Assembly: GCF_016725325.1 (NCBI RefSeq)
Contig: NZ_CP068083.1
Coordinates: forward strand, 2,728,001 to 2,792,000
Direction: 5' to 3'
Source of the DNA: Sphingobacterium spiritivorum
GTDB taxonomy: Bacteria > Bacteroidota > Bacteroidia > Sphingobacteriales > Sphingobacteriaceae
Length of the DNA: 64,000 bases
The notes under the pieces were generated by a model. The model was not told where the DNA came from and ran no database searches. It saw nothing but the letters and a program-made list of their open reading frames with translations. Positions 34,804-43,083 of the stretch are shown piece by piece; positions within the stretch are counted from its first letter, which is position 1, and every line of letters starts with the position of its first letter. The translations under genes were made by a program, and so were the position numbers.

Positions 34804-35857
34804 ATAGGTTAACTTCCAGAGAGTTATTGTATTTCTTCAGACTGCTGATAAAAGCAGGAATGTCTGTTATTACCTGATGACTATGCTGTATTCCTGCGGG
34901 AAGTGCTTTCTTCAGAACCATATGAGCAACTTCTGTCGCCATGTATGCAGTGATTTTTCCTTCTCCATTTCCGGATATAGTACAACACATCTCTGTTTGA
35001 TCAGGGGTTCTGCTGACAACCTTTATCCCAAAAATATCACTTCCGATGGTCAGGTTATGAAAGAGTCTGATCAATAGACGTTGCAATCCGGAATAACTAA
35101 AAATAGATGTGAGTCTCAGGCTAGTCATCAATGCCATTATTTTTGTAAACAGCTTACTGTCGAAAGCCATGCGCGTAAATACTTTTCTGACAGGAGTGGT
35201 GTTAAGAAAAGTATGCTGATCAGAGAAATTGAACAGATAGAAGTTTCTTAACCCTTTTAGTAAAGTTTTTTTTGGTGACGTAAAGCTTTTAATAATCCGG
35301 GTCTCCCCGTTGACAACAATAGGATAGGCTTTATTAAGATTGTCAAAAGTCCATTTGTACGCGGAGTCCCCATGTTTTTCACCTAAACCCAATAGAATAA
35401 AAATATCTGTCTCCTGAACCTGCCCCAGTGTGTTTAGCGTATGTTGTGCCAGCAGGTTAGTCAAACCGGGAGCCAAACCTACACTTAATATAACGGTTGA
35501 TTTACTATCCTTTATCTTATTTTGCAGAGCTTCTGCTTTCCGGATCATTTTTTGGTCTGCCGTGATGTCTATATAATGAATATCTCTTTTCAGACACTCC
35601 TCTATGATTATGCTGTCTGCCTGATCTATGCACATGATGACCAGCACGATATCTTCTAATATACTACTGTCAAAGTCTGTTTTCAGATCCAGTTGAGAAG
35701 GAATAACGCGATTCTGTAATTCCACAGAAAGTCGCTCTGCTTTTGCAAAGCTCCTGCCGGCAACGATGACTTGTTCGGGATATCGTTCAGACAGATGCTC
35801 ACTTATAATACGGCCTACGGCACCATATCCTCCTATAATCAGTATTTTTCCAATCAT
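34802..35857 (-). CDS. Saccharopine dehydrogenase-like NAD(P)-binding oxidoreductase
   Basis: 351 aa from the ATG at complement 35855-35857. A start ten codons upstream would lie before the transcription start implied by the promoter. The N-terminal Rossmann fold has IGKILIIGGYGAVGRIISEHL (about 2-22). Later parts match the saccharopine dehydrogenase N-terminal family, including LSVGLAPGLTNLLAQHTL. The family also holds reductases of other substrates, so lysine metabolism is not implied. It is divergent from an HxlR regulator with an operator-like repeat between them, which suggests inducible expression. Confidence 0.83.
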   Translation of the reverse strand: MIGKILIIGGYGAVGRIISEHLSERYPEQVIVAGRSFAKAERLSVELQNRVIPSQLDLKTDFDSSILEDIVLVIMCIDQADSIIIEECLKRDIHYIDITADQKMIRKAEALQNKIKDSKSTVILSVGLAPGLTNLLAQHTLNTLGQVQETDIFILLGLGEKHGDSAYKWTFDNLNKAYPIVVNGETRIIKSFTSPKKTLLKGLRNFYLFNFSDQHTFLNTTPVRKVFTRMAFDSKLFTKIMALMTSLRLTSIFSYSGLQRLLIRLFHNLTIGSDIFGIKVVSRTPDQTEMCCTISGNGEGKITAYMATEVAHMVLKKALPAGIQHSHQVITDIPAFISSLKKYNNSLEVNL

Positions 35858-35873
35858 TTTCTTGTGTTTTGGA

Positions 35874-35904
35874 CAAATGTATTTCAAACAAAAAGATCCG
35901 ACAA
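35874..35904 (-). promoter_or_regulatory. Promoter of the saccharopine-dehydrogenase-like gene
   Basis: On the minus strand TTG (35904-35902), a 20-bp spacer and TACATTTG (35881-35874), a full consensus promoter. Confidence 0.65.
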
Positions 35905-35905
35905 G

Positions 35906-35925
35906 TAGTTACCAAATGGGAACTA
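35906..35925. promoter_or_regulatory. Operator-like inverted repeat between HxlR and its divergent neighbour
   Basis: TAGTTACC-AAAT-GGGAACTA is an inverted repeat with one mismatch per arm, touching the -33 box of the minus-strand promoter. Position and symmetry fit a dimeric winged-helix regulator. Confidence 0.5.
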
Positions 35926-35964
35926 TAAGAAAAAAACAGGAAAAGTATTGTACAGATTAGTTTG

Positions 35965-35972
35965 TAAGTTTG
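35965..35972 (+). promoter_or_regulatory. -7 promoter box for HxlR gene
   Basis: TAAGTTTG, 27 bp before the ATG at 36000; a TTG lies 14 bp upstream, shorter than usual. Confidence 0.35.
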
Positions 35973-35999
35973 TGCCGGAATAATTTCTCATGCAGTATT

Positions 36000-36320
36000 A
36001 TGGAGAAAAAGATATACGATGCCAATTCATGTATAATGACCGGTTTTTTCGGGATGATAGGAGGGAAGTGGAAAGCTGTGATCCTTTATCTTGTCGAGCA
36101 GGACAGAAACAGATTTAGCCTGCTGCTGGAAGCCATGCCTGGCATCAGTAAAAAAGTATTGACAGAACAGTTGCGAGAGCTTGAAGATGACGGATTGCTT
36201 AAACGAGAGGTGTTGGTCGTTAAAGCACCTATGGTTGTACTGTATTCTCTTTCTGAAAAAGGAAAGTCTTTACGAAAATTAATTGACGGAATTATCACGT
36301 GGACTGCAGAACAGGCTTAG
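36000..36320 (+). CDS. HxlR-type winged-helix transcriptional regulator
   Basis: 106 aa from the ATG at 36000. A TTG or TGT-region start upstream at 35970 would overlap the -7 box. The family core is IGGKWKAVILYLVEQDRNRF (about 20-39), followed by MPGISKKVLTEQLRELEDDGLL, typical of HxlR regulators that respond to aldehydes, quinones or thiol stress. A Cys at about residue 9 (SCIMTGF) stands where redox-sensing members carry their reactive Cys. It probably controls the divergent oxidoreductase. Confidence 0.9.
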   Translation: MEKKIYDANSCIMTGFFGMIGGKWKAVILYLVEQDRNRFSLLLEAMPGISKKVLTEQLRELEDDGLLKREVLVVKAPMVVLYSLSEKGKSLRKLIDGIITWTAEQA

Positions 36321-36414
36321 CAAAATCGTATTGTATCTGGAATAGATAAGGGAAGTGAGGATGTGTGGAAAAAAAACAGCTTGCATAGTGGTCTGTTGCG
36401 TCTTTTCAATCACA

Positions 36415-36462
36415 TATTTTTGAGAGGTCTCCATACATTTGCGCCCGTTTTTCATATATTTG
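36415..36462 (+). promoter_or_regulatory. Three tandem -7-like boxes upstream of the HIT gene
   Basis: TATTTTTG (36415-36422), TACATTTG (36434-36441) and TATATTTG (36455-36462) all match TAnnTTTG. The last is nearest the ATG at 36488 and most likely in use. Confidence 0.4.
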
Positions 36463-36487
36463 CTGTTGCACTTTAATAAATTAGAAC

Positions 36488-36901
36488 ATGTCAACTCTAT
36501 TTTCGAAGATTGTTGCAGGTGAAATCCCTGCACACAAGGTTGCGGAGAGTATTGATTACCTGGCTTTTTTGGATATTCAGCCTTTGACCCGAGGTCATGT
36601 ATTGGTGATTCCAAAACGCGAAACCGATTACATCTTTGATATTTCTGATGATGAGTATATGGGCCTGTGGATCTTTGCTAAGATTGTTGCACAGGGTATA
36701 AAAAAAGTTTTTCCTTGCCGTAAAGTTGGAATTGCTGTTGTTGGTCTGGAAGTAAATCACGCACACATTCATCTGATTCCACTAAATGCCGTTCATGATA
36801 TGAATTTTGAAAAGCCAAAACTAAGCCTGCCTGATGAGGAACTGGCAAAAATAGCAGAGGACATAAGAGAAGCAATTGCGAGTGTTACAAACAGTAACTA
36901 A
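36488..36901 (+). CDS. HIT family nucleotide-binding protein
   Basis: 137 aa. The HIT motif is NHAHIHLIPL (about 96-105), and the N-terminal LFSKIVAGEIPAHKVAE with RGHVLVIPKRE is typical of the HINT-like branch. These hydrolases act on adenylated or phosphoramidate nucleotides; the substrate is unknown. A possible monocistronic gene with three -7-like boxes upstream; DedA follows after 135 bp. Confidence 0.94.
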   Translation: MSTLFSKIVAGEIPAHKVAESIDYLAFLDIQPLTRGHVLVIPKRETDYIFDISDDEYMGLWIFAKIVAQGIKKVFPCRKVGIAVVGLEVNHAHIHLIPLNAVHDMNFEKPKLSLPDEELAKIAEDIREAIASVTNSN

Positions 36902-37036
36902 CGGTAGTTTTTATTTCATCAAACATGTATATTTTATAACCATGGCATCATTTTCGTTTTTCGGAAATATTGAATATGTCAGTACTTACCTGAGTTGTTT
37001 TTCAGGTAACGGTTAGCGGTATACTAAATTAGATAT

Positions 37037-37690
37037 ATGCAAGAGTTTTTGTTGTCATTTCAACAATTAATGGACGCTGAACATTTACTGAGTTCAGGAG
37101 GTTTCTATTTAGTTGTATTGATCGTTTTTGCCGAGACAGGATTGTTCTTTGGTTTTTTCCTTCCGGGAGATTATTTATTGTTTTTAGCCGGCCTTTTCTG
37201 TGCTTTGAATAAAGTTGATGTTAGTATTGAAACCATGTATTTTGGAATTTTGCTGGCAGGTATAGCCGGTAATTTTGCCGGATATTGGTTTGGTTACCGA
37301 ACGGGGCCTATGCTCTTTAAACGAAAGGATTCGTGGATTTTCAAGCGTAAGTACATTATAATGGCGGAAGAGTTTTACCAAAAATATGGTGGAACCGCTT
37401 TAATTATAGGAAGGTTTGTTCCGATTATTCGTACATTTGCACCCATATTTGCGGGTGTAGTTAAGCTCGATTTTAAGAAATTTGTTATTTATAATGTATT
37501 TGGAGCCTTTTTATGGGTTACCTTATTGACATTATCCGGATACTTTCTGGGTGTCAAATTTCCGGGAATCATTAATTATGTCGAGTACATTATCGTAGGG
37601 ATGATAGCTATTGCTTTCCTTCCTATTGTAATTGCACTCCTGAAAAGGGCAATAAAAAACAGAAAAAATAAAACAACAGATAAACAGTAA
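37037..37690 (+). CDS. DedA family membrane protein
   Basis: 217 aa, about five membrane segments. Family features include ETGLFFGFFLPGDYLLFLAGL (about 33-53) and the GRFVPIIRTFAPIFAGV stretch (about 127-143). DedA proteins act as phospholipid or undecaprenyl phosphate flippases in the inner membrane. The tail is strongly basic (KRAIKNRKNKT). It is 7 bp before ppa, so they are co-transcribed. A hairpin TTACCTGA/TCAGGTAA lies just upstream (36986-37009). Confidence 0.92.
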   Translation: MQEFLLSFQQLMDAEHLLSSGGFYLVVLIVFAETGLFFGFFLPGDYLLFLAGLFCALNKVDVSIETMYFGILLAGIAGNFAGYWFGYRTGPMLFKRKDSWIFKRKYIIMAEEFYQKYGGTALIIGRFVPIIRTFAPIFAGVVKLDFKKFVIYNVFGAFLWVTLLTLSGYFLGVKFPGIINYVEYIIVGMIAIAFLPIVIALLKRAIKNRKNKTTDKQ

Positions 37691-37697
37691 TAATTAA

Positions 37698-38240
37698 ATG
37701 AGTACACAAAACCCTTGGCATCAGGTCTCTCCTGGAAGTAATATGCCGGAATCAGTCAATGCAATTATTGAGATCTCTAACGGATCAAAAGGAAAATATG
37801 AGCTTGATAAAGAAAGTGGTCTGCTAATTTTGGATCGTGTAATGAGTTCTGCAGTTACCTATCCTGCTAACTACGGCTTTATTCCTCAGACATATTGTGA
37901 TGATAAGGATCCTTTGGATATCCTGGTCATCTGTTCAGTAGATATTATGCCAATGAGTCTGGTTGAAGCTAAGATAATCGGTGTAATGAATATGGTCGAT
38001 GGAGGTGAACAGGATGACAAAATCATCGCTGTTGCCAAAAATGATCCTGTAATGAATTACATTAATAATATTGAAGAACTTCCTCCTCATACGATGAAGG
38101 AAATTGTACAGTTCTTTGAAACATACAAGGCTTTGGAAAATAAACAAGTAGTGGTAGAAGGTGTGCAAGGTCGTGAGAAAGCGCAGGAAATCTTGTTGGA
38201 AAGTCTTGAGTTGTACAAGCAAACATTTGTTAACAAATAA
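37698..38240 (+). CDS. ppa: Inorganic pyrophosphatase
   Basis: 180 aa, family I soluble enzyme. It hydrolyses pyrophosphate made in biosynthesis. Active-site patterns are NGSKGKYELDKESGLL, YPANYGFIPQTYCDDKDPLDILV (metal-binding acidic residues) and VDGGEQDDKIIAV. It lies between dedA (7 bp) and the CNNM gene (8 bp) in a plus-strand operon. Confidence 0.97.
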   Translation: MSTQNPWHQVSPGSNMPESVNAIIEISNGSKGKYELDKESGLLILDRVMSSAVTYPANYGFIPQTYCDDKDPLDILVICSVDIMPMSLVEAKIIGVMNMVDGGEQDDKIIAVAKNDPVMNYINNIEELPPHTMKEIVQFFETYKALENKQVVVEGVQGREKAQEILLESLELYKQTFVNK

Positions 38241-38248
38241 CTTAAATA

Positions 38249-39562
38249 ATGGCTCTCGATGTTTTTTGGACACTCTTGTTAGTACTTGCTAATGGTTTTT
38301 TTGTGGCTGCCGAATTTGCCATTGTAAAAGTTCGGGCTTCTCAAATAGAACTACAAGCCAAATCCGGAAGTAAAGTAGCAAAAGTTGCTAAAAATATTAC
38401 AGAGCATTTAGATGGATACCTGGCTGCCACACAGCTAGGTATTACACTTGCCTCTCTTGCCTTAGGTTGGATTGGAGAACGTGTAATGACTGACATCGTG
38501 GGCAACTTTTTCCAATTTGTAGGTGTAGATATCTCTGCAGGTTGGGCTAAGACAGGTGGTCATGTGCTGGCATTTGCCATTATAACTATTCTCCATGTGG
38601 TGCTTGGTGAATTGGCGCCCAAGTCAATTGCCATTCAAAAACCGGTGGCCACAACGATGAGATTAGCTATTCCTCTTCGTGTTTTTTATTATCTGTTCAT
38701 CCCTTTTATATGGGTATTGAACGGATTTGCCAATTTCTTATTAAAACTGATCGGTATTCAGCCTCATTCAAGTGAATCTCATCACTCTTCTGAGGAACTG
38801 CAGTATTTACTAGACAAAGGTAAGGAAAGTGGTGCTTTGGATTTTTCTGAACATGAGCTCATCAAAAATGTGTTCGATTTTAACGAACGTATTGTAAAGA
38901 ATATAATGGTACCACGTACCAAGATCATCGCAATAGATAAGGATGCAACTGCGGACGAATTTATTAATACAGTCACAGAAGAAGGATACTCCCGTATTCC
39001 GATTTATGATGATAATATTGATCAGATCGTAGGTATTGTTCATACAAAAGATATTCTTCCTATCATCGTGAAGGGGAAAGAAGTGGTATTGAAAAACATC
39101 ATGCGTAAGCCTTACTTCATTCCTGAAACGAAAAAAATCAATGATCTGATGGCTGAATTTCAGCTGAAGCGTATTCAGATTGCGATCGTACTGGATGAAT
39201 TCGGAGGTACTGCAGGTATGGTTACACTGGAAGATATTGTAGAAGAACTGGTCGGTGAGATTCAGGATGAATATGATGAGGAAACTCCGGTTGTAGAGCG
39301 TATTTCGGAAACGGAATACATGATCGATGCCGGCGCAAGTGTTCATGATGTAAATGAATACTTGCCTTTGGAGCTGCCTGAAAGTTCCGATTATGATACT
39401 ATGGCTGGTTTGGTAAGTGATCTGTTTGACAAAATTCCTGAAGTAGGGGAGTACAAAGAATTGTATGGATATACCTTTACCATAATGAAAAAGACACAGC
39501 AGAATATTGAATTTGTTAAGCTGGAACTGATCGAGACACCTCATGATGAGGATGAAGAGTAA
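38249..39562 (+). CDS. CNNM/CorC-type membrane protein (hemolysin family)
   Basis: 437 aa. An N-terminal CNNM membrane domain (about 1-195, several helices, starting LLVLANGFFVAAEFAIVK) is followed by two CBS domains (about 205-325) and a CorC/HlyC C-terminal domain (about 340-425). Members take part in Mg2+ or Co2+ movement or are annotated as hemolysins. The long antisense ORF over this gene is a shadow. It is the last but one gene of dedA-ppa-cnnm-rsmE. Confidence 0.91.
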   Translation: MALDVFWTLLLVLANGFFVAAEFAIVKVRASQIELQAKSGSKVAKVAKNITEHLDGYLAATQLGITLASLALGWIGERVMTDIVGNFFQFVGVDISAGWAKTGGHVLAFAIITILHVVLGELAPKSIAIQKPVATTMRLAIPLRVFYYLFIPFIWVLNGFANFLLKLIGIQPHSSESHHSSEELQYLLDKGKESGALDFSEHELIKNVFDFNERIVKNIMVPRTKIIAIDKDATADEFINTVTEEGYSRIPIYDDNIDQIVGIVHTKDILPIIVKGKEVVLKNIMRKPYFIPETKKINDLMAEFQLKRIQIAIVLDEFGGTAGMVTLEDIVEELVGEIQDEYDEETPVVERISETEYMIDAGASVHDVNEYLPLELPESSDYDTMAGLVSDLFDKIPEVGEYKELYGYTFTIMKKTQQNIEFVKLELIETPHDEDEE

Positions 39563-39582
39563 ATATCCCTTTTTTAGTTAAT

Positions 39583-40296
39583 ATGCATCTGTTTTATACA
39601 CCGGAAATAGAACCCCATTTCGCTAATTTTATACTGACCGAAGAGGAAAGTAAACATGCTATACGGGTACTCAGACTGGTAAACAGAGATCAGGTGCATC
39701 TTATAGATGGAAGAGGAGGATTCTATCGGGCGGAGATTATAGATGCCCACCCTAAACGGACAACCTTGCAGATAATAGAAATTCAGGAAGCCTTTCAAAA
39801 GCCTTCTTATCATCTGCATATGGCTGTAGCGCCAACAAAAAATATAGAACGTTTTGAGTGGTTTCTGGAAAAAGCTACAGAGGTTGGCGTGCAGGAAATC
39901 ACACCTGTTATCAGTGAGCATTCAGAAAGAAAAGAGGTTAAACCAGATCGTTTGAATAAAGTGATAGTAGCTGCAATGAAACAGTCATACAAAGCTTATA
40001 TGCCTAAGCTTAATCCAGCGATAACTTTAACTAATTTTCTAATACAACAGGAGCAGGTGTCGGCGCAAAAGGCAATTGCACATTGCGTAGATAGCGAAAA
40101 GCAATATCTTAGTCAGGTTTTTAAACCTCAGCAGGATTATGTGATACTGATCGGTCCGGAAGGAGATTTTTCTACAGAGGAGATCAGCAAGACTATTTCT
40201 TCCGGTTTTGCACCTATCTCACTTGGAGAGGCACGATTACGAACGGAAACGGCTGCATTGACCTCCTGTGTTGAAGTGGCATTGTTAAACCGATAA
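39583..40296 (+). CDS. rsmE: 16S rRNA (uracil(1498)-N(3))-methyltransferase
   Basis: 237 aa. SPOUT-class fold with ILIGPEGDFSTEEI near the knot and LGEARLRTETAALTS at the C-terminus, both RsmE signatures. The N-terminal PUA-like part includes ESKHAIRVLRL. It methylates U1498 of 16S rRNA. It begins 20 bp after the CNNM gene and stops 5 bp before the convergent cluster. Confidence 0.95.
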   Translation: MHLFYTPEIEPHFANFILTEEESKHAIRVLRLVNRDQVHLIDGRGGFYRAEIIDAHPKRTTLQIIEIQEAFQKPSYHLHMAVAPTKNIERFEWFLEKATEVGVQEITPVISEHSERKEVKPDRLNKVIVAAMKQSYKAYMPKLNPAITLTNFLIQQEQVSAQKAIAHCVDSEKQYLSQVFKPQQDYVILIGPEGDFSTEEISKTISSGFAPISLGEARLRTETAALTSCVEVALLNR

Positions 40297-40301
40297 AGCT
40301 G

Positions 40302-40781
40302 TTACTTAATCAAAACAGCATCAATAATCTGAATTTCAGCATTACCCTTTAGCGGTTCCGGATTAAATTTCATTTTTCCTTTTATTTTGATAGGCTCATC
40401 TGTGAATTTGACAGATTCTCCTTTCATAAAAATTTCTACCATAGGAGGAATTCCGTTAGACCCGCAAAACTGACATTGCATGACGGGTAACACCGATAAC
40501 ATAAACGTTTTATGATTACGACCGCTATTCAGCGGGACCAAATATCCAGGTAAGGTTACAATCTTATTCTCCAGTGCTTTCAGTGCAGGAGGATAGGTCG
40601 GTGTATAGATTTTTTTACTCCCTTCATAAGTGACTTTATACATCATCTTGTCTATTGCTTCCCAGGTGCTGTTCATCATAGGTGTATGATCCGGAACATT
40701 AGGATCTCTGTTTCCTATCTGTGCAAGTGTATACGTAGATAAAGTCAGTAAGAATATAAGGGATAAGAGCTGTTTTCTCAT
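40302..40781 (-). CDS. Small exported CxxC protein, DUF3299-like
   Basis: 159 aa from the ATG at complement 40779-40781. Signal peptide ends near TLAQ. The mature part has a WEAIDKMMYKV(T)YEG... region, LPGYLVPLN and a CxxC in MQCQFCGSNGIPPMVEIFM. This resembles DUF3299 proteins found beside ABC/FtsX transporters in Gram-negatives. The CQFC pair may bind metal or be redox-active. It starts 1 bp after the FtsX stop and is the last gene of the three. DUF membership is from pattern memory, not a search. Confidence 0.7.
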   Translation of the reverse strand: MRKQLLSLIFLLTLSTYTLAQIGNRDPNVPDHTPMMNSTWEAIDKMMYKVTYEGSKKIYTPTYPPALKALENKIVTLPGYLVPLNSGRNHKTFMLSVLPVMQCQFCGSNGIPPMVEIFMKGESVKFTDEPIKIKGKMKFNPEPLKGNAEIQIIDAVLIK

Positions 40782-40782
40782 T

Positions 40783-42105
40783 TTAATTATTTGATAACGT
40801 GTTTGAAATTGTCGTATTATAAGCTTTGACAGACGGTATAAGGGCAGAAAGAACACCAATCACACAGGCAATCAGTAGAATCCACCATTCATCCGGATTG
40901 ATGTTGAATACTTCGATCAGGTCAACACTCTGGCTTGTCTGCGTACTGATATAGAATAAGGCTACATGTCCTAATAGTAAGCCTGCCAGTCCTCCAAGCA
41001 ATGTAATGATAAGTCCTTCTAATAAGACCATACTGAATAAACGTACTTTGGATGCGCCCAATGTCCGCATAACAGCCAGGTCATACTTACGTTGTTTTAA
41101 AGCATTATAAAGGCTTAGGAATACGCTGAGACCTGCCATCAGCATAATGATGTATGCCAGAATGGTGAGCGAATCTATCCCTACACCCAAAAGTGAAAAT
41201 AAACGGGCGCTTTCTATTGCAGGTGATGCTGCCTGCATCGCTGTACTTTGATTGATCAGTTTAGGCAGCATTGCGATAGCTGCGGGTGACTGATACTGAA
41301 TAAGCATAGCTGTAATTTCCTCGCCTTGATCTTTGATCAGATCCTGGCCGATATTTTTAACATACTCTTCATGGGGATGGTCGTGAGATTCTTCTTCTTC
41401 CGCTTCACCGTGGTGATGAAGATGTGCTTCTACCTGTTCTTCCAGATCTTCTTCCGCATGATGATGATCGTCTGATTCATGTCCGTGTGCCAGACCATGT
41501 ACATCCCATACACTTTCCAGACTGCATAGAATAAGGTTGTCGGTGATATTGTCATTTTTCTTTAATATACCCACCACTACAAAAGGGTGGTCATGGTGAT
41601 CGTCACCAGAGGCAGAGAGTCCATGCGAACTGTTTATTTTACTTCCTATTTTTAACTGGTGTTTTTGGGCCACAGCATGACCGACGACAACTTCAAACGG
41701 TTTGTGAAAATATTTGCCTTCGGCAACTTTCGTCTCATACAACTTCAGAAAATCATCATTTGTGCCGACGATACGGTGTCCTTTATAATTATCTCCAAGG
41801 GATAGCGGGACAGCAAGTTTAACGAAAGGATTTTGCTTAAGCTGATTGGCTTCTGCCAGTGAGATATTACCTGTGGGGTTATCCACATGATAGACTGCAC
41901 TGAGTATAAGTTGCAACGGACTTCCTTTTGCACCTACAACCAGATCGATGTTTTTGCTGTTACTGTCCAGTTGTTTTTCGAAACTATCTCCTGTCACATA
42001 AAGTACGCATAGTATAGCTGCTCCGAACGCAGTCAGAATGATGCTCAAAATGGTGGAACCAAGTTGTTTACTGATGTTTTTCCAAACGATTTTTAATATA
42101 TTCAT
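40783..42105 (-). CDS. FtsX-like ABC permease with histidine-rich extracytoplasmic insert
   Basis: 440 aa from the ATG at complement 42103-42105. One N-terminal membrane helix (about 17-38), a large extracytoplasmic domain, and three C-terminal helices (about 306-330, 360-382, 402-425) make the MacB/LolCE-FtsX topology. The extracytoplasmic domain carries 13 His between residues 203 and 245, mixed with many Asp and Glu, plus four more His in 161-173. Such a stretch strongly suggests binding of a divalent metal such as zinc, nickel or copper. It is coupled to an ABC ATPase 48 bp upstream and a CxxC protein 1 bp downstream. Confidence 0.87.
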   Translation of the reverse strand: MNILKIVWKNISKQLGSTILSIILTAFGAAILCVLYVTGDSFEKQLDSNSKNIDLVVGAKGSPLQLILSAVYHVDNPTGNISLAEANQLKQNPFVKLAVPLSLGDNYKGHRIVGTNDDFLKLYETKVAEGKYFHKPFEVVVGHAVAQKHQLKIGSKINSSHGLSASGDDHHDHPFVVVGILKKNDNITDNLILCSLESVWDVHGLAHGHESDDHHHAEEDLEEQVEAHLHHHGEAEEEESHDHPHEEYVKNIGQDLIKDQGEEITAMLIQYQSPAAIAMLPKLINQSTAMQAASPAIESARLFSLLGVGIDSLTILAYIIMLMAGLSVFLSLYNALKQRKYDLAVMRTLGASKVRLFSMVLLEGLIITLLGGLAGLLLGHVALFYISTQTSQSVDLIEVFNINPDEWWILLIACVIGVLSALIPSVKAYNTTISNTLSNN

Positions 42106-42153
42106 GGGTGTCGTGGTCAAAGTTAATAAATCAAATACCAATCATATAACTCA

Positions 42154-42792
42154 TTAAAGATTATACGTATGATGGAATCTGTCTTTTATGCGTTTGTCAT
42201 GTGTAGCGATCAGCAATGTCGATCCGTATTGATCAGCAATACTTAACAGTAATTCCATTACCCGGGCGGTATTTGTATCATCTAATGCTGCAGTTGGTTC
42301 GTCTGCAATAAGTAGAGAAGGTGTATTTATCAACGCACGTGCTATCGCTGCCCGCTGAAGTTGTCCACGGCTAAGCTGGTTGGGGTAAGATTTTGTTTTG
42401 TCAATAAGCTGCAACTGTTCAAGCATAGTAAGTATTGCTTTTTCATCTACAGGTAATTTGGCCAGACTTTGCGCTATTTTTATATTTTCCAGCAAAGTCA
42501 GGTTCCGGAGTAAATGTGCCTCCTGAAAAATAAATCCTATATGTTGAGCCCGGAAAGCATCCAGTTTAGACCCCTTAAGATCATATAATGATTGTCCGTT
42601 CAGTACGACAGATCCGGTAGATGGAAGTGAGAGTCCACCCAATAACTGAAGTAACGTGGTCTTTCCGCTTCCGGAATCTCCCAATAACAATGTATGTTGA
42701 CCTTTATTGATCTCTATCTCCGGAAATGTTAAGGCAGTTCCATTTTTATACCGGAAAGATAAGTCTTTAGCTGTCAGAATGTGGTGAACCAT
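42154..42792 (-). CDS. ABC transporter ATP-binding protein, LolD/MacB-like
   Basis: 212 aa from the ATG at complement 42790-42792; the longer ORF start would lie in the palindrome. Walker A is GDSGSGKTTLL, signature LSRGQLQRAAIARAL, Walker B LLIADEPTAALDD, H-loop ATHDK. It drives the FtsX-like permease downstream. The family moves lipoproteins, peptides or lipids mechanically instead of pumping small solutes. The start region carries an operator-like palindrome. Confidence 0.9.
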   Translation of the reverse strand: MVHHILTAKDLSFRYKNGTALTFPEIEINKGQHTLLLGDSGSGKTTLLQLLGGLSLPSTGSVVLNGQSLYDLKGSKLDAFRAQHIGFIFQEAHLLRNLTLLENIKIAQSLAKLPVDEKAILTMLEQLQLIDKTKSYPNQLSRGQLQRAAIARALINTPSLLIADEPTAALDDTNTARVMELLLSIADQYGSTLLIATHDKRIKDRFHHTYNL

Positions 42793-42811
42793 AGGGTTAA
42801 GAAATTTGATA

Positions 42812-42828
42812 ATGCAATTTAATTGCAT
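42812..42828 (-). promoter_or_regulatory. Operator-like palindrome upstream of ABC cluster
   Basis: ATGCAATT-T-AATTGCAT is a perfect 8-1-8 inverted repeat, 20-36 bp before the ATPase start. Size and AT-rich symmetry fit a Fur-family (for example Zur) site, but the binding protein is unknown. Confidence 0.5.
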
Positions 42829-43027
42829 AAAAATACCGTAAATCCATTAATAAAGCGAATCCTTCATTATATTATTACATTCTATGTTGGGGATATGTTA
42901 ACGGAATGATGCTTAACATAATACTTAAAATGATATGGTAATATAATGTGATTTAATGAATTATCCGGATTTTATTCCGGGTATTAATAATTTTTTAACA
43001 TCCAATTGATGTAATAGTAATCCGTTG

Positions 43028-43061
43028 TTAACACAATGCTAATACTACCATAATAGTTTTG
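43028..43061 (+). promoter_or_regulatory. Promoter of the TonB-dependent receptor gene with direct-repeat element
   Basis: TAGTTTTG (43054-43061) matches TAnnTTTG. Upstream TTAACAC (43028-43034) and CTAATAC (43039-43045) are spaced 11 bp, and no good -33 TTG is seen, as expected for an activated promoter. Confidence 0.4.
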
Positions 43062-43083
43062 CGGAAACAAAAATCTCAAAGAA

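Noticed and set aside
36986..37009. TTACCTGA/TCAGGTAA hairpin before dedA as an attenuator
   Set aside because: No T run follows and no leader peptide is seen; too weak to claim.
38810..39544. Long antisense ORF (244 codons) over the CNNM/CorC gene
   Set aside because: The sense strand encodes a complete, conserved CNNM-CBS-CorC protein; the antisense product is rich in Phe, Ile, Asn and His with no recognisable pattern.
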